Positions 51,401-62,851 of a stretch of 64,000 bases of DNA are shown here, in pieces. The stretch spans positions 17,944,977-18,008,976 of the forward strand of contig NC_051440.1 of assembly GCF_001649575.2 (NCBI RefSeq). Direction: 5' to 3'. Under the pieces are notes generated by a model. The model saw nothing but the letters and a program-made list of their open reading frames with translations. It ran no database searches and was not told the DNA's origin. Origin of the DNA: Kryptolebias marmoratus. Lineage: Eukaryota > Chordata > Actinopteri > Cyprinodontiformes > Rivulidae. The stretch's first letter is position 1; each line of letters starts with the position of its first letter. Made by a program: the position numbers and the translations under genes.

Positions 51401-51688
51401 TAGGATTTCTGGTTATAATTTGCAATATTTTGGCTTCTGCGACTAAAAGTTAGTGCTGAAGGAGCTTTCATTGTGGTTGCTGACTCTGTGGTTTCTGTCT
51501 GCAGAGACAGACTTCTGTCCCAGTGGTTCCCCCTGCTGGCGGAGTGTCCTCTGGCCCCTCGGACGTACGAGGACGGGGCCCTGCTGCGGGACCGCGCGGC
51601 CGTGCACTCCCTCTGTCGGATCCTCCAAACACTGAACGAGTTCGGCATCACCCTGGAGGCGGCGCTGGTTAAAGGGGTTGACCTCTGA
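36455..51688 (+). CDS. dennd5b: DENN domain-containing protein 5B (Rab GEF)
   Basis: Twenty-one coding exons: 36455..36554, 40233..40342, 41373..42087, 43078..43265, 44299..44814, 44917..45148, 45482..45632, 45827..45917, 46002..46121, 46214..46366, 46460..46538, 46630..46705, 47084..47212, 47295..47416, 47583..47728, 48946..49067, 50371..50555, 50698..50780, 50889..51015, 51132..51306, 51505..51688; 3804 nt, 1267 residues (human 1274). Order: uDENN ([20 protein letters not shown]), cDENN ([18 protein letters not shown]), dDENN, RUN1 ([20 protein letters not shown]), PLAT ([10 protein letters not shown] follows), RUN2 ending [17 protein letters not shown] and [20 protein letters not shown] favour 5B over 5A, as does the sinhcaf neighbour. 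Family role: exchange factor for Rab39-type GTPases and Rab6 effector. A Ser-rich run and acidic linkers differ from mammals. Confidence 0.94.
38521..39090. repeat. Dispersed repeat family A, copies 2 and 3
   Basis: In dennd5b intron 1. The first copy runs 38521-38900 and ends AGATATTTTGCCAACAGACA; a second partial copy follows at about 38935-39090 with the CAGCCATTTTGA segment. It shares block order with 9420-9860. Confidence 0.65.
42168..42640. repeat. Older interspersed repeat interrupted by a MITE
   Basis: In dennd5b intron 3. It begins with AAAGGGATAGTTCG, a start I associate with a fish interspersed element. The hAT MITE at 42365-42540 splits the region. Boundaries are uncertain. Confidence 0.35.
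42365..42540. mobile_element. hAT-type MITE with target-site duplication
   Basis: A 176 bp element with terminal inverted repeats CAGCAGTGTCCAATCCTGGT on the left and the complement of CAGTGGTGTCCAATCCTGGT on the right, matching at 26 of the first 28 positions. The arms remain loosely complementary inward, so the copy could fold as a hairpin. It is flanked by CTTTAGAG (42357-42364) and CTTTAGGG (42541-42548), an 8 bp duplication with one change, as hAT insertion makes. Confidence 0.88.
46758..47000. repeat. Dispersed repeat family A, copy 4
   Basis: In dennd5b intron 12. It starts GGCCTTGAAAGAATGCATGT and ends AGATATTTTGCTGACAAAC, in the same order as the other copies. Confidence 0.65.
49336..50313. 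mobile_element. Degenerate TA-flanked DNA transposon (Tc1/mariner-like)
   Basis: In dennd5b intron 16. The left end CAACCCCAATTCCAAAAAAG is matched by the inverted right end GGGAACTGTGGTTG. The interior resembles the reverse strand of a transposase gene common in fish genomes (blocks near 49600, 49790, 50060), but many stops and gaps destroy any long frame. The superfamily call is from the ends and TA flank only. Confidence 0.65.
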
Positions 51689-52771
51689 CCCCGACGCGGT
51701 CAAAACGTTCCCCCCTCCCAGCCGTGGAAGGAGGAGGTCCGTTCAGACACCTGCGAAATGTGACTGCATCCTTAAAATGAACCAGACGAAGACACTGGCT
51801 ACTGAAGCACCAAACATATCTGCCTTGTCCATTGATGTAAATGTCTTATAAAACTGTATTTGCTTCAGGAAGTAGTCTTATGTCTGTTTACACTGTGAAA
51901 TCCTGTCTCCTCGAGGAGAAATCTGACACCTGCATTAGATATTTTTTCCTGCTTACATGAGTTTACTGTATTTAACTGTCCTACTTACGGCTCGCACTTG
52001 AAATTTGAACATGCATGGCCAGAATTTCATCACTTTGGGTGTTATAATCTGAACTGTCATGACTCAGGCTTTATTATCCTTCTCTTATTTAATATCACGG
52101 TGAATATACTCGAGGAAACTATTGCTCTGTTCGTATAATTTAAACATGAAGCTGCTGTGTTAGGCTCTTGTTATTCAGCGTGACGTCTGGCCCGCTGGTC
52201 TTTGTTGATTTCAGTTTGAGGTCGTGTGCTTATGAAGACTTCGGCTGGTTAAAAACACTGAATCCCAGTTGGTGTCCTCATTGTGTCAGTTCAGTACTGT
52301 TTATCGTTCTGTCAGAAAACCTTCTACCACCCCCTTCTCATATTGTAAATATTTTGCTTCATCAGAAGTTTCAGAGAATGGCTCTGCCCATCCTTTTAAT
52401 GGTTTCCAGCTGTTAAAATGGTGTATTGACCCCTTTTCCCCCCCTTGTATAAAGGCATTTTGTTAGCTTCTGTGAACAACAATTGACTCCAAAATGGTCA
52501 CACTTTATGTGAAAAATAGACAAGGTGTTTGTTTCCAAACTGTTTAGTCATTTTTGCAAAATGCATATGATGAATAGAGCACAGGTTCATAAAAATGTAA
52601 GTATTATGTTGATGTGACATTTAATTTACCAGCTGAACAACTATGAAAATGCTGTCCTCTGCACTATCCTGCAAGCACTACTGTATGTACCCTACTATGA
52701 CCAAGTCTTTGTTGTTTAAGTACAGATTAGAAGAAGCAATAATGAACTATTTATGGAGTGTGCTGTTGAAC

Positions 52772-52925
52772 ATTAAAGTTATTGACACAACTGACACGTC
52801 TTGGTATTATTTCACGTGCCATTTACGCACAGTTTAGGTATTACGAGGCTCATGGAAAGTAATTTTATTTTAATTTTAATTTAGGAACAGATGGATGTTC
52901 ATTTTACAGTGATAACAAGAATAAA
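52772..52925 (+). terminator. Candidate dennd5b poly(A) signals
   Basis: ATTAAA at 52772-52777 and AATAAA at 52920-52925, 1.1-1.2 kb after the stop codon. The stretch between stop and signals has no other gene-like content and is read here as 3' UTR. Confidence 0.45.
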
Positions 52926-53496
52926 ACCCCTGACAAATGTAAGAAACAGCTGCTCATGGAGGATGTTCATTCAGCTTTTATTTTGAAAATACAATCAAAA
53001 CATAATACGAAACATTCTATGAAACAGCTAAACATTGTGTTTGTAAAATAAAAAATAAATTTGTAGACATGGGCTGTCTTTCAAATTAGGTCAAGGTAAA
53101 AAAATTAAAAGTTTTGAGGTGTTCGTCAACCACAGATCTCAGGGCGGACCTTCATTTCCATTTTCAACCTTAAATTTTTATCAAAATTAAACATGGTGAA
53201 GATCTTTTATCGTCACCAAACCTGCTTCTGACTGATCCAATTTATTCAGAGCTCCTGTCACACCCGGTGCTGAATTAAATGCTTATCATCAATTTCCTGC
53301 TTCATTTAACTGATAGCCCAATTATTGGGACCATATTATCTGTTAATCAGCTCCTTAATGTCTGCACCGCAGGCATTTTCTCTCAGGACTCATTTTTATA
53401 CAAAGACTTGTGTTGTTTGTTTAGAGAATGCAAATAACGACATTTAGATTTATTCCTCTAAGACTGGAGGCATCATTTTCCCCATTAATATCTTTT

Positions 53497-54245
53497 TGAG
53501 AGACAGAAACATCTATCATGAAGCATTTCCTCTTCTTTTAACATCAGTCTGTAAACATCCAGGACCTGAGGAGAGCAGCTGCTGGAGGTTTTAGAGGGAA
53601 TATTACCCCATTCTTGTCTGATGGAGGATTGTTCAACAGTTCTGGGTCTTTGCTGGATGGAAGCATATAATGTTCTAAAACTAGTATTTTTTTGTTCTGC
53701 ATTGACACTGTCTTTTTAGATGTGTAAACTGTCCATGCCAGAGGCACTAATGCACCCCTATACCATAAGAGAGGCAGGTTTTTGAACTGTGCGCTGATAA
53801 AAGGCCGGATGGTCCCTCTCCTCTTTAGTACAGAGGATGCGGCATCTCTGGTTTCAAAAAAGAACTTCATATTTTGATCCGTCTGACCTCAGATCAGTTC
53901 TCCTCTTTGCCTCAGTTTATTTTTGGTCCAGAGAAGACGGCAGCAGATGGTTCTGGATGGTGTTCTTCTGTGTTGACTGAGAACCTGAAGATCCAGTATT
54001 GTCTTTCAGTTTTTGTCCTCTTTACTTCTGTACCACTCTTTTTTCCCCACTTACCTTTACAGCTTTCTGGGATGCGTCGCTGCCATCAAATATGAAATTA
54101 CCTAATTTTTCCAAGAAAATTAAAAAAATAAGTAGTTTATACTTTTGTTATGTTTACTTATGGTCCATTATGAATAAAATATGAGCTTTGCAAATCAATC
54201 CTTTCTATTTTATATATGCATCTCAACTTTTTTAGACCTGGGGCA
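53497..54245. mobile_element. Second, truncated copy of the 49336-50313 transposon
   Basis: The run from ATCAGTCTGTAAACATCCAG through CTCTTTGCCTCAGTTTATTT is nearly the same as at about 49585-49905, in the same orientation. The left end is missing and the right end decays near 54245. Lies between dennd5b and sinhcaf. Confidence 0.7.
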
Positions 54246-54550
54246 AGTGATTGAAGTAGTTTTTAGTAATTGGGAACATATATTTATGTATATATGTAAA
54301 TAAATATAAAACATAAGGGCCTTTGCTTCATATAAGACTGATCTAAGGATGACTGACTTTTTATTTTTCCTATTTTAGCCCTTGCTGCGCACTGGATGGA
54401 GATTAGGTATATATAAACATATCACCCACCTTTTACTTCACACTAATCTGGTTGTTTTCGCGCATTTCCCACCAACAAAGCCCACCTCGGTGCTAGACGG
54501 CGAGCCCCTCCGCAGACCGGCCATCTGGCGTCGCGTAGTAAAGCGACAAG

Positions 54551-54973
54551 CCCCGCCCCTTTGCTTACATTCTCCAATCTGCCATAGCAACGGCGGCCGA
54601 GCCCCCCGTTCCCGCGTAATGTTCCCGTCCTTATAAGGCCAGCCGAGCGCGGACGCACGCCTACGTCACGCGTCGTTTATGTAAATTATTTGATTGAAGA
54701 AAAAGAAAAAAAAAAAAAAAAAAAAAACAGCAGCAGCCCTCAGCCCTCTGCTCTGAAATGGAGGTGTGGAGCTGACGCATGCGCACTGAGTCCACAACTA
54801 TCCACTCCCCCCTCCCCTCCTCCCCGCGCTCCACTATCTCTACCTCGAGCCCTCCTCGAGCTCAGACATCAACAAGAGAGCTTGTTACCGATGCGGGTTC
54901 GTGTTCTTCATCAGTCGCACTCCTCCTCACGGATAATTGCTGCCCCGAAGGCTTCGAGAAACTCCCGGACAAG
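54551..54973 (+). promoter_or_regulatory. sinhcaf CpG promoter and probable non-coding exon 1
   Basis: CpG-rich DNA with a GC box (CCCCGCCCC, 54551), CCAAT (54574), a perfect SRF CArG box CCTTATAAGG (54629-54638, which could also act as TATA), a CRE-like TACGTCA (54663) and an NRF1-like GCATGCGCA (54777). A consensus-like donor (GACAAG then GTAACC) at 54973/54974 would end a 5' UTR exon that splices 3.4 kb to the coding exon at 58362. Confidence 0.6.
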
Positions 54974-56159
54974 GTAACCACGGCGACCGCTTCCGGTTTG
55001 CCTTTTGTTTTTCAGCGGGGTTCTAAAAGTAAAAAAAAACCCAACAAGCTCCGAGTTGTCTCGAACAATCTTCTTCTTCTCCTCCTCCTCCTTTCGAGGC
55101 CTGCTTGCGGGACAGTGTGCGTGCGCGCGTGGCTCCGGCGGTTCCGAGCAACTTGACAAACGTTTTGCTGGATTAACCGCGCGCGAGGATGCGTTTTAAA
55201 TGGTGTCAGGTCGCGCGCAGACATGAGGCGCAGAGGGAGGCTGTTGTTGTTATTATTGTTGTTATTACTGCTCAGGCGCGCGCGCTCACGTCGTTCACCT
55301 GGACTCGGATCGGTTCAGGTCGTAAATGCGGGTTCGGCGTGAAGAAAACACGCGTGTTTATTCCCACTTGGTGTCCTCCACACACGCACGCTTTCACGCC
55401 CACCCCGGGACCGGAGATGCGCCTCGACACGCGGCCGCTGTTGTCAACAAAAACACAAACTCTAAACCCGAACCAGAACCGACTTTTATCTTTTAAATTA
55501 AAAAAAAAAAAAATTGCTTTGAACTTCGCACACGTGATGAGCCCCCCGGACCCGACAAAAACAACAAAAGCGTACAGCTCGAATCACACACGCCTGTTTT
55601 GATCCTAACGCTTGGATTTGTTTTGTTTTTATTTATTTTACGTTTATGTTTGTTTCTGAAAGTCTCGGTTCGTGAAGTGAGAGGAGGAGGAGGAGGAAGG
55701 TGGGCGTCGAGCAGAGAGGACGGTCATCATAAAATGGGTGCGTGTGTCGGGCCATGCTTCCTCCACAGAGCTGCACTTTTCCCTCTCGACGAAAACAACT
55801 CTTTTTATTTTAATTATTTATGTTTTTATTATTATTAGCTAGCTTTCCGGGAATGTGTTTCGCCTCGTTACGCTCGCTAACGATGTAGTTTTTTAAATTA
55901 GATGTTATTTTATTTTTATTTTTTATTTTTTGCGGAAAATCGCATCACACCCCCTTCTGCCTCCGCCTTTGAAGCGTGTTGCCATGTTGAGCTGCGTCAC
56001 TACTGTAGTCTGCTGCAGAGATCCTCTCCGCTGCGAAGACGGCCCACTCGGAGTAAAAAAAGCAAAACAAAAACAATCTCACTCCATCACCAACAAGCTT
56101 GACTCCGCTTTTCATCAGAACTGTTTTATGTTATAGATTCAAATCTTCTTCTTTTCAAC

Positions 56160-56625
56160 CACAGCGAGTCATCGTCCTCCATCTATCTTCTGTGTCCTCT
56201 GTCCTCACTTCAAACTACCTCCATGTCCTACACCAGGGGTGTCAAACTCCAGGCTCGTGGAAGTTTTTTTTTTTGTGCTTCGACACACCTGATTCAAATG
56301 GTTTAATCACCTCACTAAATTGGCAAGTTCTCCAGAAGCGTGTCCACGAATCATTAATTTCAAGCAGGTGCTTTTAAGCGAGAACACATCCATAACGTGC
56401 AGGACACGGGTGTCAAACTCTGTTCCTCAACGCTCCTCTTCTCCCTCCTCGCGGCAGTAGCACAATGTCCACCGGCACCCTGCTTGTCAACAGCACCGGT
56501 GCTGGCCGTTGTTTACCCCGGGCCTCGGCCGTGTCGCTCGGATGGATTCACATGCCCTTCCTGACACGACCTGCGCCGCTCACCTAGGCTCAGGACCGGC
56601 ACAAGTGGCTGGTTTTATGTTATAG
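56160..56625. mobile_element. Nested TE remnants in the sinhcaf 5' intron
   Basis: Outer parts (56160-56230 and about 56430-56625) resemble fish LINE 3' regions: a C-rich Cys/Pro-like run, then CCCTTCCTGACACGACCTG and CTCAGGACCGGCAC. Between them is a hAT-MITE-like piece starting CAGGGGTGTCAAACTCCAGG at 56234, with a second GGTGTCAAACTC near 56409. Ends are not cleanly inverted, so the copy is rearranged. Confidence 0.5.
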
Positions 56626-57729
56626 ATTCAAATAGGCGTTGGGAACGTCCCCCTGAGACTGTGGTCCATGTTGTTGTGTCGGTGTCACGTTGACATCACT
56701 AAGAAAAGGGTATCCTGAACTGAAGGAGCTTGCTCTGGCAGTGGAACGCGGGTATGTGCTCAGCGTAAATTTAGGTGAAAATTAAGGGGTTAATCTGCTG
56801 CTAACTGTGGAAGAAAAAAAAGAACGAGCAAAACAAACGACTGGTGTCCAAATGTCCTCGTAGAGAGGACCATCACAGAGGATATAGATCCAGCTTAACG
56901 ATGGCAGACGTCATCAGCCAAGAATGTTCAGATTATATTAAATGACCAATATGGGATGAATAAAATCATAACCAGGCTGCTTTTGTCCATTCATGTCTTC
57001 TGTTTGCAGCTCTTTTAATTAGAATCGTGAAAAATGTGCAGTCTAAAGCGAAAAGACCACCCAGTTGGCGTTTCACGACAGCCAGTGAGGGTTGTGATCC
57101 ACTGGGAACCACAATGGATATTAGCCAAAAAACAAAAAACTACTTTTTGTAGACCACGATGTCCCCCCCCCAAATCTATAACGTGGGACTACAAACCTTG
57201 TGTGAAATACGTAGCAGAGTGAGAGGTCTGTGTTTTTCCCTGCTCTCTTCTCGCTCTCTCTGGCTGTCAGAGGACCCCGAGGACTGATGGCAAAAAAAGA
57301 AAAAAAAAACCCAGTCTGGGGGGCGCGGCTCGCAGTTTTTTTTTTTTTTTTGCCGCAGTTCGGGTCCACATGTGTGCCGGATTTTACGTTTTTGCCCAGC
57401 AACATAAATCACCGCACTTCTGCGTGACGCGCGCGCTTGTAGGACTCTTCTCCTGCAGATTTGACCCCCGCCCCCCCTCCACACACACACGCCTTCTCCC
57501 CCTCATATAAAACCTCATAATTTAAGATTATTTTTTACTTGTTAGCACTGCGTGGTGGCGCGCGCAGCGAACGTCGCGTGAGGTCGCGCCGCCGAGCGCC
57601 TCGTGCTGGCATGATCCGTCTGACTGCTGACCTACTTCCACCATGTGGGTCAGAGATGCTCCAGCTGAAGCCGGGACTCAACGAGATCCATAATAAACCC
57701 GACAGGCGGGCGATGGTGTTTTTTTGACC

Positions 57730-58075
57730 CACCTCTGTTAGCAAAATATCTCACGAACCAGCGGACGTATTTTAATGAAACTCGCAGAAGGTCATCACCG
57801 GATGCAGGTCTTTAAAGTGACCAGCTATTGAAACCACCCCGATTCAATAAGGCTGCCATGGTCAACTGAACGTGGGAAACACAAAGTTGGCCGCAGCTCA
57901 GCCGGTTTGACAGAAACTGAGCTGGAGTTCGGAGTGGTAGTAGCTGAGAGTCATTCTCAGCACGTCTGTTAGCAAAATATCACATGCACCACTGGTCAGG
58001 TTTTAATACGTTCTGTTTGAAAACTAATCATTAGGTCCAATTCAAGATGGCCGCTGTGGTAGTAGTCGCTGAGAG
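57730..58075. repeat. Dispersed repeat family A, copies 5 and 6 (inverted)
   Basis: In the sinhcaf 5' intron. It contains GTTAGCAAAATATCTCACGA and, further on, TTAGCAAAATATCACATG, which are the reverse complement of the ATATTTTGCTAACA end block, plus AAGATGGCCGCTGTGG near 58040. A short plus-orientation fragment (GAGATATTTTGCTAACAGAC) is at about 59405. Confidence 0.6.
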
Positions 58076-58361
58076 TTGTTTGCATCGCACCTGCCGAGCT
58101 GTTACCCCGAATCTGCAGGTTTGAGCCCTGGTCGCGCCCCGGCGTACGTCTTTCGCCCGCTGTGACCCCAAAGAGCGGCCACAGACTCTTATTTTAAACA
58201 TTCACGGCTACAGCGCCATCATTTTTCAACTTAAAGATGACCTCAGTGTTCAGGGTTTTTCTGTGATCTAACCTTGGTCTGATCTGATGGTCGTGGCGCT
58301 CATCAGTGACCGTCTAAACGGCTGAAATGTAAAGTTTTTTTTAAAAATTTTCTTCCCGCAG

Positions 58362-59841
58362 ATGTTTGGCTTTCACAAGCCCAAAATGTACCGGAGTCTG
58401 GACGGGTGCTGCATCTGCCGCGCCAAGTCGTCCAGCTCTCGCTTCACAGACAGCAAGAGGTACGAGAAGGACTTCAGGAGCTGCTTTGGGTAAGAGACGC
58501 CCGGGGAGGCCATCTTTTCATTTATTTAATTGTTTTTTTTTTCTGTGAAAGCGTAACAAACTGTCCTGCAGATTGAGCGAGACGCGTTCTGGGGAGATCT
58601 GTAACGCCTGCGTGCTCCTCGTGAAGCGGTGGAAGAAGCTCCCCGTGGGAACCAAGAAGAACTGGAACCATGTGAGCTTTTACTGATTCGTTTTCCCTCC
58701 CACTCGGGATGAGAGGTGCTTGAGACTTAAACTCTTGTCTTCCGTGCAGGTTGTCGATGCCAGAGGAGGCCCCAGCCTAAAGATCACCTCCAGACCCAAG
58801 AAGATAAAGTCCATCTCCAAGAAGGCCCGGCCGAGCCAGGTCAGCAGGCTGCAGAAGGAGCTCAAAAGAAACAGTCAGTTCTGCTTTGCGTCCCGCGACG
58901 ACGGCGGGGATTTATTCCGTCTTACGCGACGGGAGACATAATTTTCCGGCTCTGTTTACTCGCCAGATTCAGACGCCCACAGCACGACCTCCAGCACCTC
59001 TCCGGCTCAGTCCCCGAGCTACAGCAACCTGTCAGACGACGGGTCGGACGCCGAGCTGAGCCCGGGGTCCAGCCGCTCCCCGGTGTTCTCCTTCCTGGAC
59101 CTGACCTACTGGAAGAGGTACGCCTGGGCAGCTTTTGATTGGAGTTTGAAGTGACTCGACGCGTGTAGCGGTCCACCCATGCTGGGCTGGTTCACTTCGG
59201 TGAAATCATCAGGTCGCTCTTATCAATTAAACACCTCATTGAGGAGCCGTTAAGTCAGATGTTATAAAAATAAATAAAATGTAACAACGTGTGCTACTTC
59301 CTCCTGTGGAAAAAGATCGGAGGCAAGACACGCTGACGTTTTGGCGTACAAACCATTTGAGGGATGTGCGACAAGAACCAAGATCTATGGTCGCCGCGGT
59401 TCATGAGATATTTTGCTAACAGACAGGCTAAAAGCATCATCACCTTTTTAAACAGAAAACAAAAAAAAGCTGTAATCTTCCTGGTTTTATTTTAATTAAT
59501 GTGTTTGTTTGTTTTATTGCAGGCAGAAGGTGTGCTGCGGAATCATCTACAAGGGTCGCTTTGGGGAGGTGCTCATCGACCCCCATTTGTTCAAACCGTG
59601 CTGCCGCAACAAACAGCGTCAGCAGCAGCAGCAACAAGAGGAGGAGGAGGAGGAGGAGGAGGTGGAGGAGGAAGACGAGGAGGAAGAGGTCGAGGTGGAG
59701 GAAGGCCAAGTGGGGGTGGAAAAACCCCAGCTGGAGGAGGAGGAGGAGGAAGTGAAGGAGACGCCTACAGGCGAGGAGAATGCGGAGCTGCGCGTCACCG
59801 TGACAACGCCTCCAGTCAGGAGCGGGGAGGGAGGCTGGTGA
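58362..59841 (+). CDS. sinhcaf: SIN3-HDAC complex-associated factor (FAM60A)
   Basis: Five coding exons: 58362..58489, 58572..58671, 58750..58873, 58967..59117, 59523..59841; 822 nt, 273 residues against 221 in human. The N-terminus is highly conserved: MFGFHKPKMYRS, then a zinc-finger-like set of Cys (C16/C19 and C53/C56) around RYEKDF and CNACVLLVKRWKKLP. A Ser-rich linker (DAHSTTSSTSPAQSPSYSN) and the core SFLDLTYWKRQKVCCG follow, then GRFGEVLIDPHLFKPCC. Known role: subunit of the SIN3-HDAC corepressor, acting in the nucleus. The start ATG follows the acceptor directly, so the first exon is non-coding. From about residue 201 the tail is a Gln run and then a long Glu run, ending in Trp as in human; this accounts for the extra length. 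The neighbour dennd5b is also adjacent in human. Confidence 0.95.
59622..59757 (+). repeat. CAG/GAG triplet tract coding the poly-Gln/poly-Glu tail of sinhcaf
   Basis: A CAG/CAA run followed by GAG-rich triplets with a few GTG/GAC codons, translating to about six Gln then Glu blocks. Triplet expansion is the simplest origin of the roughly 50 extra residues. Confidence 0.85.
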
Positions 59842-61930
59842 AGCCGACGCCCCCTCCTCACCACCACCTCCCCCTCCCAGGTTCGGCAACGTCTCTGAAG
59901 AAATCTCGGGCTGCGTCTTTTTTAATTTTTGTTGATTTTAATTTGAAGGTGTCGTTCTGTGTCCCCGCCCCCCGACCCCCCCTCCCTCGCCTCGGGTTGC
60001 CTTCAGTCACAGAGCAGCTAAAGATCTTTTCGGTCGTCTCTGGGAGGACTGTTTGTAACGGTCAAACGATAACTTATGGACTCTCCTGTTTGTCTCTTTT
60101 ATTATTTAATACTTTTACGGGACCGTCATCTGTGGTGTTTGTTTTGTTTTGTTTTTGTCTGTTTTTTTTTCGATCTACTTTAGTAGAAATGCTGGAAGCT
60201 CTGGTTCGCTGGTACATTTTACAGACTTTATTCCAAAACGCAATACGTCTGCCGATTCACGGGAAAAAACCCCCGACAAAAACATAAAAGGTGCTACTTG
60301 AAGTCCATCACCCAACATTTCAAAACACGGCTGACTCTCAGCCTCACTGTGGACATTTTGTAAAAACTCATATTACTGATATAACCAGAGAAAAGTTTAT
60401 TATCTCCTCTCTTTTTTATTTTTTATCCCGTTTTGGAATGAATGACGGAGCACAGACATGTACAGTAGTCCCACCCCTCCTCTCTTTTCGCAGCGACGTC
60501 CACTCTTATAAAAAACGGTTTTGTGTTTGTAGACTGCTTTAGATTTTTCTGTGCGCGAAAGACAAAGTGGATCGCGTTTGAATCCATAAGGCCTATTCAC
60601 AGTCTCAACAGCAAAAAAAAAACAGAAAAAGAAGAAACACCAGCCTTAAATGTGTGCTACAGATGACGCTAGTGTTACTTCTGGATTGGTATTAAGGGAC
60701 AAAAAGGGACAGTAGCTGTTTATTGTGGCCTCAGCAACACGTAGTGCATTTCATTTTTTGCATGAATGACAGAAATCCTCCAAACGCCCTGAAATAATCT
60801 CATGCATGGATCTTTAAACATTGCATGGCCTTACACACAAAACAAACAAACAAATTGTACATTTTTGCTTTTTATTTTTTACTTTTTTTTTTGGATCCGT
60901 TTCTCTCTGAAGTTTTAACTTATTTTTGTATGTTTATCAAAAAACAAAAAGAAGAAAAAAAAAACAAACAAAGAAGCTAAAAAAGAAGTGTCTTTGCATA
61001 ATAATACCACAAAATACGACAGCAAAACACACAAAAAGAATCGGTCTATAGTCACTGAGCAATACCCACATCAGTAATTTTCCTCATTTCTGGATCCGTT
61101 TATGCTAAAAGTCTTTATATAAGCTGAAATTCTATGCCATTGCCTCTAATATACCACAAATGTGTTGTGATGTATAGCCTGATATTAACTTTATTTATCA
61201 AACGAAAGCCAAAGCACATTGAAATTCACCCAATGTCAAATCAATGCAGGTTTTCTACGGACGCTGGTGCTTGTCCGGATCATTTGTATGTATGTTTATG
61301 GTATTGGAAACAGGAAACACTAATGAGAGCTTTCACACGTCGTCGCTCGCGGCTGTGGGTGGGATTTTTCTTTTTTTGTACATAAAGGGTCAAAGTCCTG
61401 CGGCTCCCACACAGGGCTCGATATTTATTTATTTCATATTTATTTGTATTCCGGCTTAGAAGTGTTACACGATAAAAAAACAAAAAAAAAGTCTTTTTAT
61501 TATTATTATTATTATTGTCATCTTTTTATCCTTTTTGAGAAAAGAAAAACGAATGTAATTCTGACGTGGGCTTCCTTTTAATGCAGCGTCGATTTTGGAT
61601 TACAGGTTGTGGATATTTGTGAAATGTTAAGTATTTATTTGCTCATGGGTTGAGTTGCGTGCAACCGAACTTATCCTGCATCACCACCTTGCATCATGTA
61701 GGCTGTAACAAGCGATAGATTGCAACCAGACTGTAGTTTTCTCCCCTTTTTACCTTTGTAGCTTGAAGGAAACGTTAGAGTAGTGGGACGCTGTAGGATG
61801 CCCAGCTGTAGACTTGCATGTACTGTCGCTATGCATTTAATTAGCTTACAAGTTAGACGAGGCGGTTTTGTATTTTTTTATACATCATGTACTTTTTTTA
61901 CCTGTCCCTTAATAAAAGTAATTTTGTGAG
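59842..61930 (+). other. sinhcaf 3' UTR
   Basis: About 2.1 kb without coding signal, rich in T and A runs and a TTA microsatellite (61498-61516), ending at AATAAA 61911-61916 (TTAATAAAAG). A long 3' UTR is usual for this gene family. Confidence 0.6.
61911..61916 (+). terminator. sinhcaf poly(A) signal
   Basis: AATAAA with a T/G-rich stretch downstream (TTTTGTGAGTTTTCTGG), the usual layout of a cleavage site. Confidence 0.6.
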
Positions 61931-61934
61931 TTTT

Positions 61935-62850
61935 CTGGAAGTCTGCGACGTTGTTTGTGTTTCTGGGGATCATTTCAAACGGATCGTTTCTGGTGTCTTG
62001 AAATTGAATATTTTTAAAGTAGGTTTCTTCTTTGTTTTATAGCAATTTGAATTTATTGTTTGAATTGGTATCTTTTATTATGAAAACACATTTTTTTCAT
62101 AAATTATTATTTTTTTAATTTTTCATTATTTAGGTTTTTCTTTAGCACTTTTGAAGACAACCTTAAGTGACCAAAGTGCTCCACATAAATCTAAAATCAG
62201 TTAGTGCCAAAATTAGGAACTACTCTTGACTGAAATGAAAATAAATCCCGATCATTTTCTTTCATTATTTCTGCAGCTAAAAACTGATATAAGTATAAAA
62301 ATGTGATTTTGTTCATGCTGTAGTCTGTGTATAGATTATTTTTTATGCACATTAAAAAAAGCTAAATGTGAAAGAAAATAAACACTCAGTGGAGCAAAAG
62401 TGTCGTCAAAAATTAGATTAAAACTTTGGATTAAAGATTTGATAAAAACTAATATTCGTTTAAACTTTGAGCGTAAAGTATTTTATCTTTGAATGCAAGA
62501 AACTGGAAGTGTATGAAGAAAAATGAAAAATATATCTTAAAAAGGAGTAGATAGATTAGAGCTATTAATTTAGCACTGAGAAAGGTAAAAAATAAAACCT
62601 TATTTGTTTTAAAATAAATGCGAAGCTTAAAAAAAAGAAGGAAATTTTCGTACACACTCCAGTCCAGCAGGGGGCGCTAAAGCACTGCAGACGTAAAACA
62701 TTACGAGCTTAAAACTATAGACAGGTCCTATAATACTGTTATATTTTTATATTATTAACATTATATCATTATTATTATATGTATATAAAGAAGCAAAGAC
62801 TGTATGATAGTGTACACTATTTGCCTTAAACTGAGGAAAGGAAGAAAATG
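61935..62850. other. sinhcaf-kxd1 spacer
   Basis: AT-rich, no exon seen. Confidence 0.55.
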
Positions 62851-62851
62851 C

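Noticed and set aside
59440..59889. Leu/Ser-rich minus-strand frame opposite sinhcaf exon 5
   Set aside because: A by-product of the GAG repeat read on the other strand.
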